Origin: a virus
Reading direction: 5' to 3' (one strand)
DNA: 55,664 bases
IMG/VR virus record: IMGVR_UViG_3300019999_000002
Span: 1-55,664 of that record
Shown here: one piece after another, positions 45,086-54,340 of the stretch
Layout of the letters: the number at the start of each line of letters is the position of its first letter
Position numbering within the stretch: the stretch's first letter is position 1
The notes under the pieces: generated by a model
What the model was told of the DNA's origin: nothing
Database searches by the model: none
Seen by the model: only the letters and a program-made list of their open reading frames with translations
Position numbers and translations under genes: made by a program

Positions 45086-47458
45086 TTACTTTCCGACTGG
45101 ATCGGGCTCTGGCTTCGGCTTGGCGGCTGATTTTCGTTCTTCCATCTCCAGCTTGGTTTCTTCCTCCGTGGCGGGAACCATTCCGGCCTGTGCCTCCATC
45201 TGACGTTTGATAGACGGTGGCGCGTCCTTATAGGAAATGCTTTCGCTTGGAGAATGCTGGTTCAGATTGTCTCGCTGAATTTGCGCGTGAGTGGCGGCAT
45301 CCTTCCTGCGCTGGTCCAAGACGAAACCCTTTTCCTTCTCCGCCTGAGTTTGCTTTGCCTTCTCCGCAGCCAAATCCATTTTCATCTTGCCCATCATGTG
45401 AGTTGTCGAGGCTTTCGCTATCGCGTTCGGGTCCGGTTGGCCTTCCCCGTTCATGTTCTGTTGCTGCGCGTGTTCCTGGCCGCGTTGGGAGAGCCCTTTG
45501 ACCTGATTCATCAGCTTCCCGAGAGAATCTGAATACTGCTTCACCCGTTGTTTCTCCTGGGGGTTCTGAGCCAGCCGTTGCACGAGTTGTTCAAGGTAAT
45601 TGTTGACCTCGACCAATCCCGAAGCCTCATCTGGAGTTGCCATGTTGTCCCGATTTTCGAGCAGCACGATCTTCCCAGCAAATAGCGGCAGCATCGCCTC
45701 AATCTGATCTATCACCGACAAACCTTCCTTTATTGGCACCGGCACGCCCTGAATGAGCGTTCCAAAGACGTACTGCGAATCGCGCTGGCCATCGGTCACG
45801 CCGCGATCCTTGCCCAACGGAGCCCAGCGAGCGGCTTTGCGGGGGTCTTTGGTGATAACGAGTAATCGTTCATGCAGAATCTCGCGTTGCGCGGTCGGGT
45901 CACATTCGGGAGAAATTTCTCCAAGTTGTTGTGCCTCCGCTGTCGCCATTGTCGGATTTCCCATGCCAAGTGGAGTCACGGCTTCCACCCTCCAAAATTT
46001 GGGGTTCATTTGGCTTACTGGAATACCGGCATCCTTGCACAATTTCTGAAATTCTTTCACGTCCTCGTTCTGAGAATTTGGGCGGCAAAATCTTCGGCAT
46101 TTCTCTATGTAATCCTGATTCTCGTAAATAAACGCCCTACTCAAAAGGCCCGTCATCATCGCATTGACCTGTTGCAACTTCACTGAAGTCTCGAAAGCCG
46201 TCTGTTCCCGGCTGGTGCCGTTATCAATGCTTTGGGTGTAGCTACTCGAAGCTTCCTGTTGCAACTGTTTTAGCTGCGCCATTGCGGTTTCGACCAAGCG
46301 CCCGTCAATCTGATGCCTCTCGGTTTGGGGTATCACCGACACGCCGGTTTTGAGCACGCTGAAATTTGCGAACTCCTGGAGTTGCGCCCGAGCCTTGTCT
46401 ATCGGATCAGTGATGCGCAACCAGGGATTGAAATTGTCGAAGATGTGCTGCAAAAGTTTGCACCGTGCCAGATTTGTGTAGAAACACGGCTCCAATAGCG
46501 CGTAGCCCAGCGAGCGAATCGAATAGACGTGGAAAGGAGCTTTGGCGCTCAAATCGCCGAACTGACATTGCAGGATATGTTCTCGCTTTTTGGCAATCGG
46601 CTTTTCGGAAGTCCAAAGAAACTCATCCGGATCACCCCCATGAACCGCGCCCGTCTCAGGGAGAATCCGCATGAAAAAACCTTCATTATCCTTCTTCGTA
46701 TCATCCTTGAAGTAGAAGTGATAGAGCGGGATGCTTGGCATCGAATCTCCGGTAAAAAATCCTCCGTCCTCCCTCACGATCTCGGCAATCTTTTCGACAT
46801 CGGTTTCGAGATTGTAAGTCCTCCCATTGGAATCAAAATTCAGCTCCTTATAGTTCTTTAGGATTTCGGCTACCTTCTTTTTGCTCCAATGGTTATTCGG
46901 TTTGTCGCTAAATGCTTCTTTCAAAAGCTCTCCTGGCGTATAGGCGTGTCGAGCGCAAAACCAGTCCATCTGCTTGAAGCTGGTAAGCGTATTAGTCGGC
47001 ACTCGGAAATCTTCTACAGCCAAATAATCCCCACACCAATCATCTTCATTTCGATAAAGAGTAGGGCCAATCCCATGGCTGACTACACTCGCCCATTTCG
47101 AGTTATGCAAATCGTAGTATTCGAGTGATTCCCGCATGAACCGATTGATATTCTCCGTGATGAACGTCTCCCACTCACTTTGATGCTCTGCAGGAGCGAA
47201 TGGGAGTTTAACTCGGAAGAAATTATTGTTCCCCCAAAACGCGGTCATGTATTGGCGGCGAGCTTGGGAAATGAGGGTCAACAGTTCTCCCCAGTTGACA
47301 TTGATCTTTAATCCCTGTTTTTTGGCTTCTTCCTCTTTGAGCGGAGGATAACAGTTGATGGCGTTATTCACCTTCAAGCGGTTTTCCGCGCGGGATCGCG
47401 CAACACTGTCGCCCATTCGGATAGTGCTAAGAATTCGTTCAGGCGTGCTAAAATTCAT
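45086..47458 (-). CDS. Portal protein
   Basis: 790 aa, in the podovirus size range. Portal-type features: an N-terminal region with ISQARRQYMTAFWGNNNFFR, a core with KWASVVSHGIGPTLYRN and FRVPTNTLTSFKQMDWFCAR, a helical segment with QQEASSSYTQSIDNGTSREQ (the usual 'SxxxNGxTAYE'-like element), and a long Gln/Lys/Glu-rich C-terminal helix that may be a barrel. Twelve copies would form the DNA entry channel. Directly downstream of terminase and two small genes. Confidence 0.85.
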   Translation of the reverse strand: MNFSTPERILSTIRMGDSVARSRAENRLKVNNAINCYPPLKEEEAKKQGLKINVNWGELLTLISQARRQYMTAFWGNNNFFRVKLPFAPAEHQSEWETFITENINRFMRESLEYYDLHNSKWASVVSHGIGPTLYRNEDDWCGDYLAVEDFRVPTNTLTSFKQMDWFCARHAYTPGELLKEAFSDKPNNHWSKKKVAEILKNYKELNFDSNGRTYNLETDVEKIAEIVREDGGFFTGDSMPSIPLYHFYFKDDTKKDNEGFFMRILPETGAVHGGDPDEFLWTSEKPIAKKREHILQCQFGDLSAKAPFHVYSIRSLGYALLEPCFYTNLARCKLLQHIFDNFNPWLRITDPIDKARAQLQEFANFSVLKTGVSVIPQTERHQIDGRLVETAMAQLKQLQQEASSSYTQSIDNGTSREQTAFETSVKLQQVNAMMTGLLSRAFIYENQDYIEKCRRFCRPNSQNEDVKEFQKLCKDAGIPVSQMNPKFWRVEAVTPLGMGNPTMATAEAQQLGEISPECDPTAQREILHERLLVITKDPRKAARWAPLGKDRGVTDGQRDSQYVFGTLIQGVPVPIKEGLSVIDQIEAMLPLFAGKIVLLENRDNMATPDEASGLVEVNNYLEQLVQRLAQNPQEKQRVKQYSDSLGKLMNQVKGLSQRGQEHAQQQNMNGEGQPDPNAIAKASTTHMMGKMKMDLAAEKAKQTQAEKEKGFVLDQRRKDAATHAQIQRDNLNQHSPSESISYKDAPPSIKRQMEAQAGMVPATEEETKLEMEERKSAAKPKPEPDPVGK

Positions 47459-47871
47459 CGCGTCCTATCCTCCAACTCCGCACGTTTCCAGCACCAGTTG
47501 GGGAGCTTTTCAATCTCTTTGGCGTCGGTGTGCTCTCGGATTCGTTCAATAGGCGACCACACCAAAAGCTTCAAGCAACATCCGCAAACATCGCAAATCC
47601 CAAGTTCGTTCTCGCCGCTCAACCGCAGACTCATTCGATTTTTCAACTCCAACTGTTTCCGCATCCATTGAGCAACCGGGTCTTTGGTGTGACGATCCCA
47701 CCAACCTGGTTCTCGATTGTGCGGACATGGCTTGCCATTATCGCCGCTCAAACAATGCTGTGCTCGAAACTCTGCCTTAAAAGGTTCCACCGGAGCACCG
47801 CCGTCTCCGAGCCAATCGGCCAAAAGGAGCGCCCCGTTTGCATCAGCCAGGATTTCCTCAAAAACATTCAT
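47455..47871 (-). CDS. Cys-rich protein between terminase and portal
   Basis: 138 aa. HCLSGDNGKPCPHN and CDVCGCCLKL are likely metal sites, with WWDRHTKDPVAQWMRKQLEL between. Coupled by ATGA to portal and to the small gene upstream. Function unknown. Confidence 0.75.
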   Translation of the reverse strand: MNVFEEILADANGALLLADWLGDGGAPVEPFKAEFRAQHCLSGDNGKPCPHNREPGWWDRHTKDPVAQWMRKQLELKNRMSLRLSGENELGICDVCGCCLKLLVWSPIERIREHTDAKEIEKLPNWCWKRAELEDRTR

Positions 47872-48197
47872 GTGAACAGGGCCACGCCACAGCCTTTACA
47901 CGGCTTCTTGCCTTGCAGCACTGGGTTTGGTGCACCGGCATTGCTCCCATCCGTGTCATAGCACCATTCGATCATTCCGCCAAGCCGGTAGCAGGTGAAG
48001 TTTTCGATGTCGGCCAAGGACTCATCAAGACTGGCACGCGGAAGCCCGTTGGCTTTGCGAAACTGATAGACAGCCTGTGCCTGATCCTCGATGAGCGGCA
48101 CGCTGGCAAATTTTCGCGTAATCCCCTTCTGCTGAATATACACGTAACCGCCTGGTGGAGTGATTTCAAAGCTTCTCAATTTGTAACGAGTGGGCAT
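47868..48197 (-). CDS. Small protein between terminase and portal
   Basis: 109 aa. A beta-rich N-terminus (LRSFEITPPGGYVYIQQKG), then a helix and CYDTDGS...CKGCGVALF near the end. 'GGYxYxQ' and the Cys pair resemble small neck-region proteins of other phages. Unknown role. Confidence 0.75.
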   Translation of the reverse strand: MPTRYKLRSFEITPPGGYVYIQQKGITRKFASVPLIEDQAQAVYQFRKANGLPRASLDESLADIENFTCYRLGGMIEWCYDTDGSNAGAPNPVLQGKKPCKGCGVALFT

Positions 48198-50041
48198 TAA
48201 GAATGAACGAGCAAATTATCTTTGATGGCTTTATCCCATGCTTCGGCGTCCGCGTCAAAGGAATCTTCGCCGCTGTCTTGGCCGGCAACAGCATCTCCAA
48301 GCCTCGCAATCAGAAATCCTCTTTGCCTGGCCCCCTCAATGCCTATCGCTAGGGTATCGAACAAATCAGGACTTTTGCCCAGTCTCCGCTTCAAATCCTC
48401 CTTCTTTTTCGGGTCAGACTTCGGCTCGACCTGAATTTTGTTGCCAGCCACCATCTCATAGATACGGGCGCAGCCTTCCGCCATCACTTCCTCTGGCAAT
48501 TCTCGAAGCTGGTTTGCTTCGACACAGTAGCGGACTGAGAACCACATTTCCGAAACGAATTTAGAGTAGTGCTCATAACACATTTTTAGCCGTTTGGTCC
48601 CATTTTCTTCCTCAACAAAAAGGTCTTGCCGGACAGGTCTCTTTGTTGGCTGATCTCCGCTATCCACGGCAACAGGTGGCTTATTTCCAAACTTGATTGC
48701 GAATGGACCGCCGAGCGTTCCCTTGCCGACGGAGTCATAAAAGCAGTCCTCTGACGCTACGCCGTAATTGTTGAGTTCTTCAGCCAGAATATCTGCGATT
48801 TGAAGCTCAACGTCTCGGTCTGTAGAAAGGTCAAATTTGTAAACTCGGTAGCCGACAATTCGAATCAGGATTTCTCCTTCGACAGACTCGCCCCATTCGA
48901 GACACATGCCAACGCAACGGTCATCTCCGCCATAAGTCGGGTCCAGTGAGTAAACACGCTTCAATGGTGTTCCCTTCCAAACAGCTTTCTCCAAAGCATG
49001 ATGTTCCCGGCAAAGTTGCCGGGTAATAACTCTTGAATGAGCGAAGGCAACGCGCATCACGCCTTTAACGAGCCGATAATACTCGAAAGATTCAGGGCCG
49101 TGATCGTGCGCTATTCGGGCGGCAAACTTCCGGCCAACGAGCTTTGGATATGGTTCTGGAGAACCATCGGGGACATCAAAATTAGGAGAATCCGTACCCA
49201 CGAGATTGATGCACTTGGCCCCCATGAATTTCGTTTTCCAAACCTCAGTCTTTTGTGGTTCAGGATGCGAATTCCAACCATCCCCAGGTTCGGCGGTTTT
49301 GCCCAGTTCATCATCGGGATCGTGTTTTGGATTGCCGCTCCCGATGACTTTAACATTGCCGTTTGAGAACAGATGCGGCCACGAGGCAGAGAAAGCTTCT
49401 TGCATGAACTGGAGTTCGTCGGCGACGTAGAAGATATATTCCTGCTTCAAACCGGCTAGAATGCCAAGCCCGACCCAGCGCCCGCCAACATAACAAGGGC
49501 GCCCTATTACACCTTTCCTCATATCCCGAACCCCATCGTCCAATAGATTATCCGTTGAGAGCGCCCTTTTGTGGTCAATTAAGTTCCCTGGAATCCATGG
49601 GTATAGCTCTTTTGCCTGCTTCCAGAGCATTTTGACTTCGCCCCAAACTCCGATGTCCAGCTTGTCCATGTTCACCGTGGAAAGCACAACGAGCGTGTTA
49701 TCGGGGCGCGCAAAATAATTGAGCAGAACGTACTCACAGGCGTGAGAAGTTTTCTGAGTGCTGGCGGCCCCAAGCAAAACGGTTACGTCATTCTCTACGA
49801 AATTGCGGTACATCAGGTCGGTCCAGCGATGACGATAACGGTTCGGCCATGCAAGCTTTCGGGCATTCATCAAATGCTCGAACATACCGAGCCCGACCCG
49901 TGCGCCGTTTGGAGCGGTGAAATAGCCTCCGTTGGCTATGAATGCCAGTTCGATTTCGAGATCATCCTGATCATAGGGTATGCTGAGCCCGTATTTGATT
50001 CTTTTGGCAGTTGACATTAGCAGTGTTCCATGATTAGGCAT
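48197..50041 (-). CDS. terL: Large terminase subunit
   Basis: 614 aa (590 if ATG 50017 is used). ATPase: a Walker-A variant LLGAASTQKTS at 89-99, strand-DE Walker B YIFYVADEL at 202-210, and a coupling GSGNP at 234-238. Nuclease: SLDPTYGGDD at 365-374 and later FYDSVGKG and SPDLFDTLA. The Walker A has Ala-Ala-Ser-Thr-Gln-Lys-Thr instead of GxxxxGKT, common in terminases. It packages DNA into proheads with the portal. A matching small terminase was not found next to it. Confidence 0.9.
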   Translation of the reverse strand: MPNHGTLLMSTAKRIKYGLSIPYDQDDLEIELAFIANGGYFTAPNGARVGLGMFEHLMNARKLAWPNRYRHRWTDLMYRNFVENDVTVLLGAASTQKTSHACEYVLLNYFARPDNTLVVLSTVNMDKLDIGVWGEVKMLWKQAKELYPWIPGNLIDHKRALSTDNLLDDGVRDMRKGVIGRPCYVGGRWVGLGILAGLKQEYIFYVADELQFMQEAFSASWPHLFSNGNVKVIGSGNPKHDPDDELGKTAEPGDGWNSHPEPQKTEVWKTKFMGAKCINLVGTDSPNFDVPDGSPEPYPKLVGRKFAARIAHDHGPESFEYYRLVKGVMRVAFAHSRVITRQLCREHHALEKAVWKGTPLKRVYSLDPTYGGDDRCVGMCLEWGESVEGEILIRIVGYRVYKFDLSTDRDVELQIADILAEELNNYGVASEDCFYDSVGKGTLGGPFAIKFGNKPPVAVDSGDQPTKRPVRQDLFVEEENGTKRLKMCYEHYSKFVSEMWFSVRYCVEANQLRELPEEVMAEGCARIYEMVAGNKIQVEPKSDPKKKEDLKRRLGKSPDLFDTLAIGIEGARQRGFLIARLGDAVAGQDSGEDSFDADAEAWDKAIKDNLLVHS

Positions 50042-50069
50042 TGTGCGTGTCCGTTAGCAATTAAAATCT

Positions 50070-50855
50070 ATGTCCCCTACTCCTTGTGTTCCCTGTTGTT
50101 CGTCCCCTCAGATTACCGATATTCCTGGCATGGATGGGGAAGATGGATCTAATGGGTCACCTGGAGCAGCCGGAGCAGCCGGAGCAGCCGCCTTCACAAC
50201 TACCACAGCCGATTTCAATGTTCCTGCGGCTAAGGGCGGAACGGTCACAATATCCGTGGTGGACACATCTCAGATGGCAACCGGGCAAACTGTAGTGGCA
50301 GATGGCCCCGCCACTTTCTCGGTCACAACTATTGTTGGACCAACTAGCGTTACTTTAACGTGGCTGCAAGCTCCATCGGATGTTGCCGCCGGCGCGGCAA
50401 TTACTTCGGGCGCTACAGTGTCACCTTCCGGACCGTACCCGGCCCTGTTTGATTCAACAGTGAGCTACGGCACGGGAGGGCCTCAGGCGATGACGATAAC
50501 ATCATCTCAAATTCTTAGCGTAAGCGTGGTGATTCCCCGAACGGGAAAGTATCTTTTGTTTGCCAGAGTCCTGTGCAACTATGCCGCAGCCACATTTGCA
50601 GCGGTAAAGACGCTTACGTTCAAAGTCCGCCGGACCAATAACACGGCAGCGGACATTTCCAATGCGGCAACTACGGCAAAGATGCAGGTCATCACGACCG
50701 AGACATATACGGTTCCAATGCAACCGATTCCAACCGTGCTCTATTCCGCCACCGCTGGCGATATTTTGCAGATTTATGGAAGTCTGGAAACCGCCCCTGG
50801 CGCCGGCGCAGTCAACGCGCAAGAGGCTGAATTGCTCGCTCAACAAATCTCCTAG
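50070..50855 (+). CDS. Tail-region protein with short collagen-like segment
   Basis: 261 aa. Cys-rich start (PCVPCCSSP), then GMDGEDGSNGSPGAAGAAGA, a collagen-type Gly-X-Y run. A beta module at about 45-95 (TTADFNVPAAKGGTVTISVV) recurs in the next gene. C-terminus like a jelly roll. Probably an appendage or fibre. Confidence 0.7.
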   Translation: MSPTPCVPCCSSPQITDIPGMDGEDGSNGSPGAAGAAGAAAFTTTTADFNVPAAKGGTVTISVVDTSQMATGQTVVADGPATFSVTTIVGPTSVTLTWLQAPSDVAAGAAITSGATVSPSGPYPALFDSTVSYGTGGPQAMTITSSQILSVSVVIPRTGKYLLFARVLCNYAAATFAAVKTLTFKVRRTNNTAADISNAATTAKMQVITTETYTVPMQPIPTVLYSATAGDILQIYGSLETAPGAGAVNAQEAELLAQQIS

Positions 50856-52825
50856 TGGCCACTGATTTTAAGAGTCGGGAGCTTTACGACGCACTTGAAG
50901 ATTTCGATGGTGGCGTAAATGAGAATCGCTCGCCGCTAAAACTGCCGCGTAATGTAATGGCGCGGGCAACCAACGTCACCGTACGCGGCGACTTTGCCAC
51001 ACACCGGCCCCCAGTTAAAAAAGTAGCCACTCTCCCCGCTTCAACCATACAAGGAAAGTATCAGGGGGGATGTTACTACAAGCCAGATAATGCTGGCGGA
51101 TCACTTTGCTTCTCCTTGGCTGGAAATTTCGTAAAGTTTTACTTCAATGCCGGAGTTCCTACTTTCAATTTATTCTTTGGAACCAGTCAGGATGCAAACG
51201 CCGATCAACATTGGATGTGGCAATCTGAGAAATGGGTGATTTGGAATGATGGAATAAATTCTCCTGTTTTTTTCAATAACACCTTGGTTTTTAGGGATGC
51301 CGTAGTTCCTCCTGCCAGCTTTTCAACTACCAACACAGCCGACTTTCTAATTCCTGCGGTCGGGGCTTCCGTCGTGGCCGTGTTCGCCGCTGTTGCCAGT
51401 TTGAATATTGGAGACGTGGTTTCTATAAAGAATCAAGGAACCATGCAGGTGCTGGATATAACCGGATTGAATGTCACCCTGTTGAACATTGCCGCCACTC
51501 CAGAGGGTTTTAACGTTGTGTCTGCAACGGTGATTTCTTGGACTCACATTACTCGTGTTTTGCCTCCAGGAAGAATGGGCGCTTACGGGATGGGTAGGAA
51601 TTGGGTGTGCCTGCCAGATGGAAAACAGTTCATCGCCTCGGATATTGTTGGCGGCAGCAGTGGAAGCGTTGCTGAGAATTATCGTGATGCAGTATTAAAA
51701 GTTACCGAGAACCTTTATTTGTCTGGTGGGGGAAATTTTACCGTTCCCGGAAGTATAGGATCAATTCAGTCAATGGCGTTTTCCGCGACTCTCGACTCAT
51801 CATTGGGGCAAGGCCCGTTGCAGGTGTTTACTGATACGCACGTTTTTTCCTGCAATGCCCCAGTTGAACGAACGAAATGGCAGGACATTAACAACCCCAT
51901 TCTTACTGAATCCCTGATTTCTAATGGGGCCAAAGGGCAGAACTCAACCGTGCTCGCCAACGGAGATATTATTTTTCGTTCGATTGATGGGATACGTTCG
52001 CTGATATTGGCCCGACGAGAGTTTGACACTTGGGGGAACACTCCAATTTCAATTGAGGTTGATCCGATTCTCAGGGCTGATGATCCGGGACTGCTGCGAT
52101 TTGGCAGCGCCATCGTGTTCGACAACCGGCTATTGATGACGACTCATCCTGTCAAAGTTGCTTTTGGTGTTTATCACACCGGAATTATACCGCTCAATTT
52201 TGACCCGGTATCTTCACTGCGCGGCAAACTTCCGAGCGTTTATGATGCGGGTATCTGGACGGGGCTAAACGTGCTCCAATTGATTGTGGGCGATTTTGAT
52301 GGTGTGGAGCGTGCCTTTGCCATCGTCCTGAATACGTCCAATGAAATTGAGATTTGGGAGATTCTCAAGGATGGAAACCATGACGAGACAAACACCCCGA
52401 TTGTCTGGGATTTCGCTTCTGCATCGTTAAAGTTCGGTCAAGACGACCCGAGACAACGCGATTTGCTTCGACTGCAAGACGGGGAAATCTATGTGGATAA
52501 ATTGGTCGGAACAGTTCGGTTTGAAGCTTTTTACAAGCCCGATCAATATCCCTGCTGGGTGTCTTGGTTCTCGTGGACCGAATGCCAAACATCGGACGCA
52601 AGTGATTCAAAGCCTGGATTTAGGCCGCGCATGGGCTTGGGAGAACCCAGCGGTTATCCATGTGATGAAAATGTGAACCGGCCATTGCGCGAGTGTTACA
52701 CGATGCAGTTTCGTCTGGTTGTGCGAGGCCATTGCCGATTTCTTGGTGCCCGATTCAAGGCTTCAACTATCCCTCAGCCAGAATTTGCTCCCCAACAATG
52801 TGCTACCATCTGTGAACAAACATGA
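50855..52825 (+). CDS. Tail tube/nozzle-like protein
   Basis: 656 aa from GTG 50855 (TAGTG overlap). DFDGGVNENRSPLKLPRNVM and TNVTVRGDFATHRPPVKKVA are typical of T7 gp12- or P22 gp10-like nozzle/stabilisation proteins ('GGVNxxxSPxxLxxNxxxxxxN'). Residues about 150-215 hold a TADFLIPAVGASVVAVF module related to that in the preceding gene. The rest is beta-propeller-like. Confidence 0.75.
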   Translation: MATDFKSRELYDALEDFDGGVNENRSPLKLPRNVMARATNVTVRGDFATHRPPVKKVATLPASTIQGKYQGGCYYKPDNAGGSLCFSLAGNFVKFYFNAGVPTFNLFFGTSQDANADQHWMWQSEKWVIWNDGINSPVFFNNTLVFRDAVVPPASFSTTNTADFLIPAVGASVVAVFAAVASLNIGDVVSIKNQGTMQVLDITGLNVTLLNIAATPEGFNVVSATVISWTHITRVLPPGRMGAYGMGRNWVCLPDGKQFIASDIVGGSSGSVAENYRDAVLKVTENLYLSGGGNFTVPGSIGSIQSMAFSATLDSSLGQGPLQVFTDTHVFSCNAPVERTKWQDINNPILTESLISNGAKGQNSTVLANGDIIFRSIDGIRSLILARREFDTWGNTPISIEVDPILRADDPGLLRFGSAIVFDNRLLMTTHPVKVAFGVYHTGIIPLNFDPVSSLRGKLPSVYDAGIWTGLNVLQLIVGDFDGVERAFAIVLNTSNEIEIWEILKDGNHDETNTPIVWDFASASLKFGQDDPRQRDLLRLQDGEIYVDKLVGTVRFEAFYKPDQYPCWVSWFSWTECQTSDASDSKPGFRPRMGLGEPSGYPCDENVNRPLRECYTMQFRLVVRGHCRFLGARFKASTIPQPEFAPQQCATICEQT

Positions 52826-54309
52826 GCGACTGCCTTGGCTGCGGAGCGGAGATTGATTGTCCTGATGACACAGATTTTGAATCATCCCTCACCGGCCCCC
52901 CTTTGTTTCCATTCGTGGTCAACTGTCCTGCTGGTTTTTCTTGCAGCGGTGGCGCCGGCGGCTCTGGATCTGCGGATGGATGGACAGTCACGGCAGATTG
53001 CTGCGGCCACCACATTGAACGGAAAGGAACCGGAATTCTCACCGAGCAACAGGTTTCCGATCTCATCGCCGGCATTATCGAAGAATGCCGGCAATACGCG
53101 GCTGAGTGCCCAAATCCGCCAACCAATCCTGATCCCATTGTGCCTCAAGTGTGGTTTTTCAATGAACCTCAGACGTGTTCAGCTTCATGTCCAAATGGTC
53201 AGGGGGCATCTTTTACCGTTCCTGCTGCGCAATACATTGCTCCGACTCAATCTCAGGCAAACAGAATCGCGCATGAAGATGCCTGCAACAAAGCCCGGAT
53301 ATTACTCAATTGCCAACAACTAGGATTTGATATGCCACTCGACCAAGCTGTTTACGACCCGGTGAGAGACGTGATCTTCGGCGTGCGAGGGGGCTATATC
53401 TTTGAGTTCGATGCCAGCACGGGATTGCCAACCGCGAACCGAAGCCGGTTTGCCAGTAATGGATTCCGGTCTTTCGTATGCTACGAACCAATTACCGACC
53501 GAATTTTTGTTTCATTCGCCGCAGATGTGGGTGGGTGGGATTGCTCTCTTACAACCAAGCCCGCTTTGTGCATCTACAAAATAAACCCCGCAACTCTGGC
53601 AGTCGAAACGACCTACGACCTTGGAACAAATCTTCTGGTGCAAGGAGGATTTACTCTTTGCAACTCCGGCGGCGGATACTTTGGAGGAGGGATACGAAAC
53701 CTAGTTCAGTTCAATGGTTACATTTACGGGGTGGCCTCGTATGCTGGTGCCCATAGTGTGTTTTCTCCGTTCCGATTAAACGTAACTACCGGGGCACTGG
53801 AAGGGTTTAACGGGAACTGGAACGATGATGGGCATTGTCCCATTGCTGTTAATGCCAGCGGTTATTTTTTTGTATCATGGAGTAATACTTTCGTGCCGTT
53901 CAACCTGGGTCTTTTAATGGATGGAACTATAAACGCACAAGGGCCATTTCCTTCCATATTTGATCCGATTGCTCCGCCAGTCGGTGGTTTCGCACTGCTG
54001 CCCACCAACGAATTAGTGGTTGTATCCAAAACTCCCAACCTATACCGGGTAGCCGCCGACCTTCAATCCGCCGCTCACTTCACCTTATCGGATGCTTTGG
54101 CTACACCTTATTGGTGCCGACTTAGCCCTTACGACGGGCTGGTTTATATCCCCACTTTCCGTAGTAACAAAGTAATCGTCTGGAACCCGGGCACCAACTC
54201 GGAGGTTGCCACCAAAACCGGCTTCGACTCTCCCTTCGACATGGTTTTCACGCCTGCAAAGGCTTGGGCCGTGCAGCAAGGGCTGGTTTCGTTAAAGGAG
54301 ATAACTTGA
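52822..54309 (+). CDS. Tail appendage with beta-propeller
   Basis: 495 aa. Cys-rich start (CLGCGAEIDCPDD), then SCPNGQGASFTVPAAQYIAP with SQANRIAHEDACNKA (a motif frequent in surface proteins of environmental bacteria). Residues 165-490 repeat YDPVRDVIFGVRGGYIFEFD-like blades, i.e. an NHL/Kelch-type propeller. Could bind a host receptor. ATGA coupled. Confidence 0.75.
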   Translation: MSDCLGCGAEIDCPDDTDFESSLTGPPLFPFVVNCPAGFSCSGGAGGSGSADGWTVTADCCGHHIERKGTGILTEQQVSDLIAGIIEECRQYAAECPNPPTNPDPIVPQVWFFNEPQTCSASCPNGQGASFTVPAAQYIAPTQSQANRIAHEDACNKARILLNCQQLGFDMPLDQAVYDPVRDVIFGVRGGYIFEFDASTGLPTANRSRFASNGFRSFVCYEPITDRIFVSFAADVGGWDCSLTTKPALCIYKINPATLAVETTYDLGTNLLVQGGFTLCNSGGGYFGGGIRNLVQFNGYIYGVASYAGAHSVFSPFRLNVTTGALEGFNGNWNDDGHCPIAVNASGYFFVSWSNTFVPFNLGLLMDGTINAQGPFPSIFDPIAPPVGGFALLPTNELVVVSKTPNLYRVAADLQSAAHFTLSDALATPYWCRLSPYDGLVYIPTFRSNKVIVWNPGTNSEVATKTGFDSPFDMVFTPAKAWAVQQGLVSLKEIT

Positions 54310-54340
54310 CCGCGAACCACAAAATGAATAAGGAGGAACC

